A DNA stretch of 64,000 bases, taken from NCBI GenBank assembly GCA_021234155.1, contig JAJEKV010000002.1:1972593-2036592 (forward strand), in the 5' to 3' direction. The DNA is from Isoetes taiwanensis (Eukaryota > Streptophyta > Lycopodiopsida > Isoetales > Isoetaceae). Shown here piece after piece: positions 36,754 to 47,857 of this stretch. Positions within the stretch are counted from its first letter, which is position 1. The number at the start of each line of letters is the position of its first letter. Below the pieces are notes generated by a model, which worked only from the letters and a program-made list of their open reading frames with translations, was not told where the DNA came from and did not search any database. The translations under genes and the position numbers were made by a program.

Positions 36754-39425
36754 CATGGAGGCAGAGGATAATGGCGTCCAGGAAGAACAGGTAAGGTTAT
36801 ATAGAGGTTGACATTGGGTTTAGTTTTAGCAGTGTGGCAAATCTTTGTAACTTAGTAATTTTTGTCTTCCAGACTCTCTTGCATCTCCCGGTTCAAGATC
36901 CCCCCATCGGTGTATTTTCGAGACTGCAATTGCAATGGGAGATAGAGCAGCATTCTGTTGTGCAAGTAACCTACCACCGACAGCAAACTATTCCGGTGTA
37001 TGCATGCTATATCCCCACAAGCGAAGGTGCAAGATTTCGTGGAAGGGGGCAGAATTTGTTGTGGTGCAACACCAACCGGGGAAGCGTGGATCTCGGGGTA
37101 GAGAAGAGGGATCTGCCAAGAAAAGAGTCGACCAAAATGCCCACCTTAAAATAACCAAGTAAGTGAATTGATTTGTCATTCAGTTTCATTTGGATTCATG
37201 GAATTTCAACTGAAGTGAACCGGGAACTGTTATTTCTCAGCTGTAACTTAGCTAACTGAACAACTATTTCTTAATTGTAGCTACTGGTGCAGCTATGGCC
37301 CTGAAGATTATCGTGAACGTTCTCGGGAGGTCAAAGATAAAACAACCCGAGCTCTAATTGCTGAAGAAAAGAAGAAGAATCCTTCCTACTCAAGGAGACA
37401 GAGAAGAGGAAGTATTAGGCGAGGTTGCAGGTGCCACTTTCAGGTGAAGCAGTTGTATCTTGAGGCCTGATATATGTAAAATTACATACTACGAGATGAG
37501 GCACATTGATAATGAAGAGAAAGTACGCCATGGAACCGAGGATCCCCAATGCGCCAAGGACAAGGCATGATGTAGCTCCATGGCTCTCAAAGGGTAAGAA
37601 GGCTTGGGCCTACCAACATTTGCTTCATAACCACACTCCCCAAGAGGTCTTCCGTCAACACAGGAACAATGGGAGATAGAAAGAGGATGGATCCCAATGC
37701 CCCAAGAACGTAGAGATGCATTCTTAGCCATGGATGATTTATATAATTTGTCCCGCAAAGGCTGGCCGACGTGGATCTTTGCACAAGAATGTGGCCACAA
37801 GTGTTAGGATGTGGGTTGATTTACATCCGAATATGTGTTCATGTATCGGGGAGGGAGTCCCTTTCACATTGGGCATCATCACACCGTTCCAAATGAAGAT
37901 CTTGTTAGAGCATGGAAGGGGAATCTTTGTAGCTTTAGATTCAACCTTCAAGACCAATGACCACCGCTCTGACCTTTATACCTTGCTAGTTTATGACACG
38001 CATGGAAATGGTGTCCCCAATTTGTTTGGGTTCTATCCTCTAGTGCCACCCGAGGGAGGACATCCATCCTTGGCTGATTGCAATGAAGAACCGCGATACA
38101 TAGGGAAGACCCAACTTGGGAACTGCATGCTTCATTGTAGATGATGCACAGGCTGAAATCAATGCCTTGAAAGATGTTTGGCCCGAAACCAAAATTCAGT
38201 TGTGTATTTGGCATGTTCGAAGAAACTGGATGAAGTTGCTTTTAAAGCACGTGAAGAACAAGAAGGTGAGGGGGGAAATGTTTAAGGAACTCGGTCATAT
38301 TATGTATGCCACTAAAGTAGATATTGACCCAAGAAGGACTAGTGATTATGTGGAAGCATGCACCAAAGAGGCCAAGAAGTTGTTGGATGAATTCAAGGAA
38401 AAGTACAAGATGTGGAAGAGGGTTGTGAAGTATATGAACCGAGTTTGGACCAATAACATTACACATTGGATAATTGCCACAAGGATGTATCCACATGCTA
38501 ACCAAGAGACTAATGCTGGTATAGAGTCCTACCATTCGCACATGAAGAGGAGATTAGGGGTATCCAAGCATGCCTTGAGAGGAAGGAGAATAGATTGGCT
38601 CATTTACATGCTTACAGGTGTATTACAAACTCACTTGTCCTTTGATAGGTTCATGAAGGAGTCGGGTTTTAAAACCAACAAGAGACAGGAGCACATAGTT
38701 GAAACTGCCATCATAGGTGCTCGAGAAATTCCAGATGTAGCTGTTAGATGGCTGAACTTCAAGGAGGGGAGAGCCGAGGTGTGGAGTCAAAACATGGACA
38801 ACTGGGATGATAACCGAGAGGCTTTGCCTTACTTAGTGGATGTTGCACATGAAAATTGGTCATCATGTGATTGTCCATGGGGTATGAAAGGGAATATGTG
38901 CAAGCATCAAGTCAAGGTGATCAGGATGATGTCCAAGTATAAAGAGGAAGACATTCTAAGGTTTTGTGGTACTCTACATGGTTCTCAGGCTGGCGGGCTG
39001 TCCAATCTAAGGTCCTTTGCCGAGGCATATGATGACACCATGCCTTCTTGGGAAGAGGGGCCATGCATGTGAGTTGCATCCGATGATGAAGAATTGGATT
39101 GTACAATTGGGGCTGGTTTGAGTGAAAAGCCCAAGGTGTTAGAGAGCATAGAAGCGAGACAATGGCAGTCTCAAGGAGACCATTGCTAGGAGGTATGGAA
39201 TGAAGCTAGGTTCCTTTTAGCTGAACTTAGCAATAAAGGCGGCAAGGCTAAGTGAAAGTAGAAATGTCAATTTCATGGCACCGAGTCTATCCATGGTACA
39301 AGACTTCAATGGAAACACCATTGCTAGACCAGTACCTTTCGTGGAGAGCCACAAGAAGAGGAAGAAGAGGAGTTCACTTAGCGTTTTCTCGAAGGAATGC
39401 GAAGATCATATCACACGATGTGAAG
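36754..39425 (+). pseudogene. MULE transposase (DDE core plus SWIM zinc finger), frameshifted
   Basis: A likely start at 36,754 gives MEAEDNGVQEEQ and then a GTAAGG donor. Exon 2 (36,872-37,156) ends in NAHLKITK with a GTAAGT donor. Exon 3 (from 37,281, after TTGTAG) gives YWCSYGPEDYRER and RRGCRCHFQVKQ, a Cys/His DNA-binding N-domain of MULE type. The catalytic core shows Asp in ALDSTFKTN (37,938), Asp in FIVDDAQAE (38,140) and Glu in NAGIESYH (38,524), about 67 and 128 residues apart, as in MULE DDE domains. A SWIM finger CDCPWGMKGNMCKHQ lies at 38,865-38,907. The longest open piece is 38,116-39,072 (318 codons). Small frameshifts near 37,450, 37,760, 38,020 and 38,130 break the rest. A Lys-rich tail (SHKKRKKRSSLS) ends near 39,425. 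It would bind the TIRs and cut and join in the nucleus. Confidence 0.88.
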
Positions 39426-39760
39426 GTATTGCAATAATTCTAACACTCTCTTTGAAAACATTTCCTCTACTTGCGAATAGTAATGTTAAGTGGTAAATGC
39501 CATGTTGCTCTTAGGTGATGGTGGAGGCAATGCCAAGGAGGTCTGATCATGGATGCTGCAGTTAGCATAAAGGGGTACATTGCTTGAATATTGCGCTATT
39601 GAGCATTAGTCGTATGTGTGCTCCATCTTTTGATGACTTCTGATAATTTGAAAGATACTGTAGTTGCTCCTTTCGGATACATATGGATGCATATGGATTT
39701 TCAATCCAATGTTGCTGTTAAGTAATCTTGCTGTTAAGTAACATATGTTAAGTAACCATG
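39426..39760. other. Transposase 3' flank, no separate gene
   Basis: AT-rich sequence between the transposase end and the minisatellite, probably 3' UTR. Nothing else seen. Confidence 0.4.
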
Positions 39761-39767
39761 ATTATGT

Positions 39768-41170
39768 CCAGAAACACCACTGACTTGGCCAGAAACACCA
39801 CCCTAATGTCCAGAAACACCACCCTAATGTCCAGAAACACCAAGGGCTGGCCAGAAACACCACCCTAATGTCCAGAAACACCACCCTAATGTCCATAAAC
39901 ACCATATGGGTAGGCGTAAAACACCAACCTAATGTCCGTAAACACCACTCAAATGTCGGAAACACCACCAAACTGGCGTAAAACACCACCAAACTGTCGA
40001 AAACACCACCCAAATGTCGAACACGCGACCCTAATGTCCGAAAAACACCACCCCAATGGCGAAACACCACCAAAGCGTCGAAACACCACCCGAATGGCAA
40101 GAAACACCACTACCTTACAACCCTTCAATGTTTTGCATGTTGTGCTCTTGTGGCGAAACACCAAGGATGTGGCTTTTCGTATTCCTACAAGGGGTTGCAC
40201 TCACTTGTTGAAACTTGCAATTCAAGGTTATAGCTATTGTATTGCAACCACTCTTCTCAATGTTTTAGCTATTGTATTCCATTTAGAGGTCTCAATGTTC
40301 TATGTATTGTATATTGTATTCCAATTATCCTTCTCAATGTGCTCACAACACCTGCCCAGAAACACCACTCAATTGGCCAGAAACACCAAACCATTTGGCA
40401 AGAAACACCATATGGGTGGCCGTAAACACCACCTAATGTCCGAAACACCATATGGGTGGCGTAAACACCACCCCTAATGTCGGGAACACCATCCGGGTGG
40501 CGAAACACCACCCTAATGTCCGAAACACCATATGGGTGGCGTAAACACCACCCTAATGTCCAGAAACACCATATGGCTGGCCACCCAAATGGCAAGAAAC
40601 ACCACTACCTTAAACAACCCTTCAATGTTTTGCATGTTGTGCTCTTGTGGCGTAAAACACCAAGGATGTGGCACATTATTCCTACAAGGGGTTGCACTCA
40701 CTTGTTGAAACTTGCAATTCAAGGTTATAGATATTGTATTGCAAACCACTCTTCCCAATGTTTTAGATATTGTATCTTCCCAATGTTTTAGATATTGTAT
40801 TCCATTTAGAGGTCACACCGGACCGAAAAACACCACTCAATTGGGAAACACCAATCAATTTGGCAAGAAACACCATATGGGTGGGGCGTAAACACCACTC
40901 TAATGTCCGGGAAACACCACTACCTTTAACACCACTCAGTGTTCTACTTGTTGTAGTCTTGTGGTCAGAAACACCAAGGATGTAGCTTGAAACACCTCTT
41001 TTCTGGCCAGAAACACCACAAAGTTGGCCAGAAACACCACCTGAAAGGCCAGAAACACCAAGAATATGGCCTGAAACACCACTAACTTGGCCAGAAATAC
41101 CAAGATATCGGCAAAAATAGCGGTGTGTTTCGGTCATATACTTGGTGTTTATCAAAGAGACACCAGAAAC
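39768..41170. repeat. MULE internal minisatellite 1: ~21-bp GAAACACCA units
   Basis: Dozens of units share GGCCAGAAACACCA or variants (CCGTAAACACCA, GGCGAAACACCA), followed by a variable 7-9 bases such as CCCTAATGT, TATGGGTGG or CTCAATTGG. The unit is 21-23 bp. In intact stretches every 21 bases keep the frame, so the minus strand reads as heptapeptides GVSGQxx (for example 41,100-40,980). Unique 150-200-bp blocks interrupt the array, and a ~510-bp higher-order unit is repeated (40,083 and 40,593). The frames through it are a by-product of the 21-bp period and not evidence of a gene. Confidence 0.92.
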
Positions 41171-41329
41171 GTGATTCTGGATAACATAGTTATGCAATAA
41201 CTTATGCTGTAAATCATGGAATAACTACAAAATGACTTCTGATACCATGTTCCAGCCAATCAAGAGTTTAGAAGCCAACACTGTTCAAGAGTTTAAAAGC
41301 AAAAGAAAAACAGAACACTTCTTAGATTG

Positions 41330-43516
41330 TCTTGGGTGGCTTTTGGCTGCACTGCCACGGCTTCATGTAGCTGCCTTGACAAAGATGCTAAATGTGTCTC
41401 TGCGGTTTGCCACATCGATCTTGTCAAACCCGGTCCTTAGTCACCTGCATTTCAGCTTGTTAGTATGATTGCACAAAGTAGTATCTTCACACAAGCAATA
41501 CCCTCACCTCGACAAAGCGGCGGACTGGAAATCCTTGAGAATGAAATCTCATTATAAAGCACCTTGCATCAAGTAATGTGTACACTCCACGGTCACGAAC
41601 CATTTTCTTTGTTGTGGACGGCGCATTTCAATTGCTTGAATGTCGACCATTTCTCGCTGCGGGGCTGCCCTAACTAGCATGCACTTCCTTGAGCGACTGC
41701 GACCATCTCATGCTAGTGAGAGATGAATTTAAAAAACCAAGAAATAGTATTGCATGCAAACAACTTTCGACTACTTCTCGGGCCACATCGTGAGAATGAT
41801 ATCTCATCATAGAATCAAAATGCAGCAAGAGTAAAGGGGTGTGGCACTCCAAGTGACTTACATATTTCCCAATCAAAGACAATACGGTAAAGGCTCCAAT
41901 GGTGGCTGCAATTTTTTAAATGTAAATAAATGGCCGGTATTTTAAATGTAAATAAATGTCATCATACCAATAATAACTTACCTTCTTACCACGGGCAACC
42001 AGTAGAAGAGATGGTTCTCGAGGTCTAGGAGGAATAATCTTCCTCCAAATTGACTCTCTCTTATTCATGTAGAGGTCTACCGGTCGGGATGAAAAAACAC
42101 ATGACTTCGTCTCTGGTGGACTGGTATGGTATGAGAGACAACCCTGCACAAGAATTCTGAATTCAGAAAAGATGCACAATCAGACCGTATAAAAGGGAAG
42201 ACACTTACATCAAGTAGGCACCCACGCATTGCTCATTTAGCCAAGACAAGCCAACCTTCTCAGGATTATCCGAACCAGGATGCTCAAAGGAAATGGCTTC
42301 TGATTGACGTATCACAAATTCACCTTTGCCATCTTTTACAGTAGACCAAAGTGGGCTCCTAAGATGCGGGCCATTGAGCATCATTATGAAAGAATTGGAT
42401 TGGCCTTGGTGGCTTTCCCTTTCTTCTTTTTGTTAACCCATTCCAAGGTAGTGAGGTCATCAAGATGCATGAAGAAATCAAAATCCAAAATAAAATCCTC
42501 CGGTCATAGTTACCACGGTTCTCTTGATCAGGTCTGTCTCCCCATCATCTACCACATCAAAGTAAGTAGACATCCGGTGCGGGGAGAATGCAGAAGAAGC
42601 ACTCAAAGGGTACCCAAAGAAGTTTCGGCCCCAATCCTAAGCTTTGGTTTCTCGTGGAGCTTTAAAATTGAAGCCAAGCAACTATGGATTTTGTTAGCAA
42701 TGTAGCTGGTGTGGATGGAGATTTAGGAACACTAGAGCTGCCCTCAAACCTGCCACAATAAAAGCCGCGGTCGCAGCCCCAAACTGCATGTCTCCAAATT
42801 CCCATAAGCCTCACGGTCAGCCCATTCACCGGTCCCTGATTCGGACCATAATTGTGTGCTATGTACCTCTCATACTGAGCTATTTTTTTCTCTTTCATTG
42901 CCTCCCATTCCATCCTCCTCCGAGCTACATACCTCTCAGCATAAGACGCCAAAGTGTTCTCTTTCTCCTCCCCATCTTCAATATTTTGGAGCATAGCCCG
43001 GCCAGCACCCATAGCTAGATCTTTGCATCTCTTTAAAAACCTGGACAGATTTAACTTATACTTATATTCTGGATCAAAGGCTCGCCGCAAAGCATACTGG
43101 GAGAAATCTCGCCCTTCCCTTCTTTTCTGCTTGGTAACAGCCAACCTCTTTCTGCCCACTGGAGCACCCTGCACAACCACATGCAATCCATGCTCCTTTG
43201 CCAAGTGATCTTGCAGCCTTTGCTTCTTAACCGAAGACCAAACACAACCTTGAAATAAACAAACATGCCTATTTTTCTTATTGCTGTAATAATACTGCAT
43301 TTCCCAAGCCGCTTCATCGATCTGGGAATCCTCCTACGAGTAGCGGCAACTACCTTGGCATCACGAGGGTGCTCCGCAGCGATTGGGCTTTCCTTATCTT
43401 TCCTTTTATGCTTCTTGGTCTCTCTCAAAGACTTTGTTTGAATAGCATCGTCGGCTGCTGCCACGGCTGTTTTTTCTAAGGCCCGGCTCTCATTTGCGAC
43501 AAAGGCTGCTGCGGAC
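41330..43516 (-). pseudogene. MULE accessory gene: C2H2-like finger plus Ulp1-type (C48) protease domain
   Basis: The minus-strand start at 43,516 gives MSAAAFVANESRALEKTAVA, then a basic patch (KKHKRKDKE, possible nuclear signal). After one frameshift near 43,330, the frame 43,300-42,662 holds a finger C-x4-C-x12-H-x4-H (43,261-43,190). Further exons with GT/AG sites follow. SWLNEQCVGAYLM at about 42,250-42,215 fits the Ulp1 opening motif. HHWSL at 41,904-41,890 is the catalytic His block, LLLLHFDSM at about 41,833-41,808 the catalytic Asp, PQQ at about 41,610-41,618 the oxyanion Gln, DRGVYTLL at 41,594-41,570 the active-site Cys block with Arg in place of Cys, and FDKIDVANRRD at 41,428-41,396 the C-terminal helix. 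Several frameshifts are present. Ulp1 enzymes cleave SUMO-type conjugates; this copy should be inactive. Domain order and exon edges are my reading by eye. Confidence 0.75.
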
Positions 43517-43518
43517 AT

Positions 43519-44035
43519 GGCTTGACCACGCTCCCTCGGTGAGCCAGCTCCCTCGGCCCGGCCACTGCTTCCTCAGGGCTAGCTTCCCCTTTCTTTGTAA
43601 TACCGGTCAGAGCTCTTATCCGAGCTTCAGCGTTTTCTCCTCAGAGCTGTCGTTGGGGCAGCCCCATCTCGGCAGATATCCGTCGTCGCCTTGAGCCGAA
43701 AGCATTAGCCTTCGCTTAAGCGACCGCCGCCGCCACTGTTTTTGGGACTGCTAGCCAAGCGAACTGCGCCAAAGGGATGTGCTTTTCATTTTTTGGTCAC
43801 GTGCTTTCCTATTCCGACCAAGCCATACCGCCCCAAAATTTTTTGAAAATGTGCTTTTCGTTTCGACCAAGATACTTTTTCGGCGGGAACATTCTATTTC
43901 GAACCATTAGATTTGCCACCGAAATTTAAAAATCTTGTGATGATTGATGTCGCACCATTGACAATCGATGTTTAAAGAATATTTAGTTACTAGTGCATTT
44001 AATACTAGTACTCCCTTCCGAACAAAATTACCCAT
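43519..44035. promoter_or_regulatory. Upstream region of the accessory gene
   Basis: A GC-rich block (43,520-43,740) lies directly upstream of the minus-strand start and is followed by AT-rich DNA. This is where a promoter for the accessory gene should be, but I cannot point to a definite TATA box. Confidence 0.3.
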
Positions 44036-44039
44036 GGTT

Positions 44040-44612
44040 ATGGTTAGAAACACCGACCACAAACACCATGACACCGGGCTAGAAACACCTTACCCTTAGT
44101 CAACACATTATGAAATAATCATTTCCATTCGAGATTTGAAAGTTACAATTCAATATTTTATACATTTTCGGGGTTGTCGATTCTAAAGGAGATTTTTAAT
44201 TATTAGTAAGTTGCAATTGAGATGTTGTGGAACATCCGGCGAAAACACCATGCCTACGGCCGAAAACACCATGCCTCGGCCGTAAACACCATTGTTGTAG
44301 CCCGAAACACCATGCCTCGGCGGAAACACCATGCCTGCGGCGGAAACACCATTGTTGTGGCGAAACACCATGCCTCGGCGTAAAACACCATGCCACGGCA
44401 AGAAACACCATGCTTGTGGCCGAAACACCATGCCTGCGGCGGAAACACCATGCATGTGGCCAGAAACACCATGCCTCTGGCCAGAAACACCATGACTCTG
44501 GCCAGAAACACCATGCTTGTGGCCAGAAACACCATGCTTGTGGCCAGAAACACTATGCCTCTGGCCAGAAACACCATACCTCTGGCCAGAAACACCACAC
44601 CTTGAAAGGCAA
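44040..44612. repeat. MULE internal minisatellite 2: 21-bp GAAACACCATGC units
   Basis: About 20 units of GGCCAGAAACACCATGCNTNT type. The right half (44,455-44,600) is nearly perfect at 21 bp. The left half carries CG-containing variants (GGCGGAAACACC, GGCCGAAACACC). The minus strand reads as heptapeptide GVSGQ(R/K/S)H repeats. The core GAAACACCA is shared with minisatellite 1 and with both TIRs. This block lies between the accessory gene's 5' end and the right TIR. Confidence 0.92.
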
Positions 44613-45105
44613 GACAACCATGTCCTTGTGGCTAGAGTTGCAATTCAATGTTTTAGATATTGTGTTCCAATGTTCTTAGCATTCAATAGGTTTTCATTTC
44701 CAATTGAGATTTATGATTAATAATTGGTTGCAATCAATATCTTCTGAATTGCAACTCAATGTTTTAGATATTATGTTCCAATTACATGTCTCACTCAAGA
44801 TGTAAAACCCCGCAACTATATGTTGGGTTGCAAATTTAGCATTCAAAATATTTATCTGCACTATGTCAATGGGATGGCTCTATAACATTTGTATCCAAAG
44901 AAGTGCTTGAAAGGCTTAGCCCATGTCCTGAAACACCTATCACATTGGCATGGCGAGAAAAACCATACCCACACTACGGATTTGCTCCGCTGTGGGGAAT
45001 GCAATCCGTTTGAATTTGGAGGGGTGCAATCATAACCACGAATTTAATGTACACGGCAACCTCAAACGAACCACGCCGCAGTGCGATGCTGCCCGGGTCC
45101 AAAAG
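44613..45105. other. MULE subterminal spacer
   Basis: Contains TTGCAATTCAATGTTTTAGATATTGT words also seen inside minisatellite 1 (40,215-40,320 and 40,725-40,800), so the spacer shares sequence with the other block. No gene seen. Confidence 0.5.
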
Positions 45106-45339
45106 TGCCTTCAAAAACATCGGTGGTGTTTTACGGACAAAAGACCGGTGGTGTTTGACACTCAACCGCTAGCGGTTACATAGTGCGCGGTTGAAGATGG
45201 CCGGGATGCATGCATCCTCGGGCGCCTGGGCATCGATGCATGCATGGGTGGCGGATGGGCATGCATGGGGGTGTTTCGGGCGTCCGAAACACGTGGTCAA
45301 AATGTCCGAAACAGGATCGGACTTCGATACTCTGGCCTA
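45106..45339 (-). repeat. MULE right terminal inverted repeat
   Basis: Inverse complement of the left TIR. This end carries an additional copy of the word GGTGGTGTTTTACGGACAAAAG next to GACCGGTGGTGTTTGACACTC, a seed-like doubling of the motif amplified inside the element. Confidence 0.88.
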
Positions 45340-45348
45340 GAACATATG
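45340..45348. other. MULE target-site duplication, right copy
   Basis: GAACATATG, identical to 36,296-36,304, directly after the right TIR (…CTCTGGCCTA). Confidence 0.85.
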
Positions 45349-47335
45349 AAGGCTCATGGGACACCATGGTCTAAGGATGTAGGTGAGCATATTTATCTCG
45401 TTTTTCTGCACATCAATAAATCCCATAGAACCAATTCTCTCGGATGATTAAGCCCTCTAAAAGGAGCAATTTATAGAGAGCACTATTGCATAAGGATGAA
45501 TCAAGCTAAATATCCGAGGAATATTATTAGAATAATTGTCTCAGGGAATCAATTACATATTCTATTTGCAGATTAGAATGAAAATGAACAGGGGTTAATA
45601 AGACATGTTACCGAAATACAGAGTCCCTTACGGCTATGGCTCGAAGATCCGCATCTCCTAGACATTGTTGTTCCAATGCGACCTTGATCTCATCTATATA
45701 TTCATAACCTCTAAGAGAATTATAATTTGTAATCGCGTCCTTTTGTCCTTGCATGTTGGCATATCATCTAGAAGGATCAGGAAAAGTGCAATTTTATCAA
45801 GTTGGAGTTCATGGGAGAGCAATTCTTTGTCTTTGACTTTAAACTCATGAATGAATGGTGCAGTGAGCAATATGAAATTCTTGAATTACCCTGGTGAGCA
45901 GCATTGGTTAGTTGTTGAAAGAGTTATCAGACTTGCAAGGCACCGTGAGACTCGAGGAGACTACGGACAAGCACGTCCCGTATCCGATTGGGTTTTGTCT
46001 TGGCACCACGATGTAATAACACTTTCACGTCGTACACATATAAATGCAAAATGTCTCATGCTTTGCATGCAATAGATATTGTTTTATGTATCACATCTTT
46101 CAACTTATTATGGTTAAAATTGCTCTGGAAACTAGGCATCAACTAGGCATCGAGCAAATGGATTGCAAAGAATGCAACATACGCGAGCTTTTGGTGTTTC
46201 AGAAGAGATCAAGAAGCTCTTTGAAGTCGATGGCTAGAAGACCAGTTTCCTTGTGTTTATAATTGCCTGGAATATTGCCTCGTTTTGCACAACTTGAAGG
46301 CATACTTCTTCTTGACAGTTTCTAGCAATTCAGGGGCTTAGAAACCATGGCTTTCTATGAACGTGTGACATAAGGATGTGCTTGGACCAAGTTCATATTA
46401 AATCATCAACAAACTGCCAGATTGAAATTATTAAATACAAAAATTATGGAGTATTCAAATGGGCACTTATATAGATATGCATGAGTTTGTAAGCGGTCAT
46501 AAGAAATTCAGAGCATATTTGAAACTGATCAGAAAAGATACCAGAGAATTCACATTAGTTATTAATCATGTGTTCTCTGTATTATATTCTCTACATTTTA
46601 CACTAAATGGTATTCCATTTATATTTATTGACTCCGGCAACAAATAAAAATTTAGGAGTTGAACCATTGTTTCACATGTATTTAGTTTCAAAAGCGATTA
46701 TGTTTTCAAAATGTAACTTCGACAAATATTGAATGTCATATGTGAACTTAATCTAACTGCATGTAACCAGTTATATGTGAAATTTTAAGGAGAACATTAT
46801 ATTAATGACGAATTTAGTGTGAATGATTTCTAACATAACAGTATGGGTGTGCATGTAAATTCAACGGAATTTATTATGCTAGAGATAATAACATAATGGG
46901 TCCTAACACCTTCGATCCTAAAAATCATCTACATAGTTAAATATTTGAACTTGGCACGAGGATAAATCTTCAATCTAGAGGTGGTGTCATGAGGGAACTA
47001 GATAATCTAACATTACAATGGATAGAATAGCACTGTGTTAGTTGATCTCCATGATGAAAAGTCAAAATATACTCGCTTTCCCTACAAAATGTCATAACAT
47101 GATGCGAGAAAACCTCATCTAAAATAGTGAAAAAGCAAGGAATGAACAACTTTGAAGCAAATACCCTAGTCCGAACTCAAATGTTCTAGAAGACTCACTG
47201 TGTAGGATGAGTAAAGTAATTTTGGACTTCATAATGTCTCATTGTGTAGAATGAGCGAGTGGAACTGAATGTTTTGAGCATAGGCTTTTGAAAACATTGT
47301 GTGTGATAATGTAGAAGTAAAAAAACACTCTATTT
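45349..47335. other. Flanking DNA right of the MULE, no supported gene
   Basis: AT-rich. The 74-codon frame at 45,851-46,075 (+) is open but unrecognised. I see no repeats or RNA genes. Confidence 0.45.
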
Positions 47336-47354
47336 GGCAACTTCATGCTCTCTC

Positions 47355-47540
47355 TATTCTATTCTATTCTGTTTAGAGACAACTCCTTCTTAAGAGACTC
47401 CTCCTTCAAATTCTTAGTAAGCAAATCCACCAATAAGTTATTCTCTGATACCAAATCAACGAAATCAATCTCACTCTTGCTGTCATACTTGATTGAATAT
47501 GCCCTTGATCTTACTTTGCTACTGCATTCTACACATTAAC
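47355..47540 (-). pseudogene. Ty1/copia RNase H C-terminal scrap
   Basis: The minus strand reads RSRAYSIKYDSKSEIDFVDL and then LVDLLTKNLKEES, close to the copia RNase H ending ('…IryHfiRe...i.l.yv.s..nlADilTK.L'). The ADxxTK-like block is VDLLTKNL. No neighbouring copia domains are readable. Confidence 0.6.
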
Positions 47541-47857
47541 AGATATAATTTAAACCTTGGAATACCACTATAGACTATGTAGACAAGAGGTTGATTGGCT
47601 GCATTTGATTTGTGCTGCAAGTTTCTAAAACTCTTCAATTCTAAACTCTACTGAATTCATTAAAAATTATAGCAAGGATTTAAACTTCATCCATAGGTTC
47701 CTGAAGAAACCGGAAATTGTCTGGCCGACTGAATGCATCTACGTTTCTTAAACTTCTAAATTAATCTACCAGGATTCTATAATTCAAAACTATGGATCTT
47801 TATCCCACAGTTCTACAAGAAACTGGAACTGGACTCTGACACTAGGCTATATCTACA

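Larger units (their letters stand above)
36305..45339. mobile_element. Mutator-like DNA transposon (MULE), ~9.0 kb, with TIRs and target duplication
   Basis: The 9-mer GAACATATG flanks the element at 36,296-36,304 and 45,340-45,348 in direct orientation, the 9-bp duplication typical of MULEs. Inside it, ~230-bp terminal inverted repeats face each other. Between them lie a spliced DDE/SWIM transposase gene on plus (36.75-39.43 kb), a convergent accessory gene with an Ulp1-like domain on minus (43.52-41.33 kb), and two minisatellite blocks of a GAAACACCA unit. Convergent transposase plus accessory gene recalls maize MuDR (mudrA/mudrB). A protease gene recalls the Ulp-carrying Kaonashi-type and CUMULE elements. 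Frameshifts in both genes suggest it is no longer autonomous, unless they are consensus errors. Confidence 0.9.

Noticed and set aside
39768-44612. CRISPR-like pattern: conserved core with variable insert
   Set aside because: Units are only 21-23 bp with 7-9 variable bases. The inserts recur and are not unique. The setting is a plant transposon without cas genes. It is a minisatellite.
40763-44617. Long open frames with GVSGQxx heptapeptides as candidate proteins
   Set aside because: They arise because 21 is a multiple of three, so several frames on both strands stay open across the arrays. No start context or homology supports a gene.
47340-47375. TATTC run near 47,355 as another LINE tail
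   Set aside because: Only three units, without the conserved 3' UTR words. It lies at the edge of a copia RNase H scrap.
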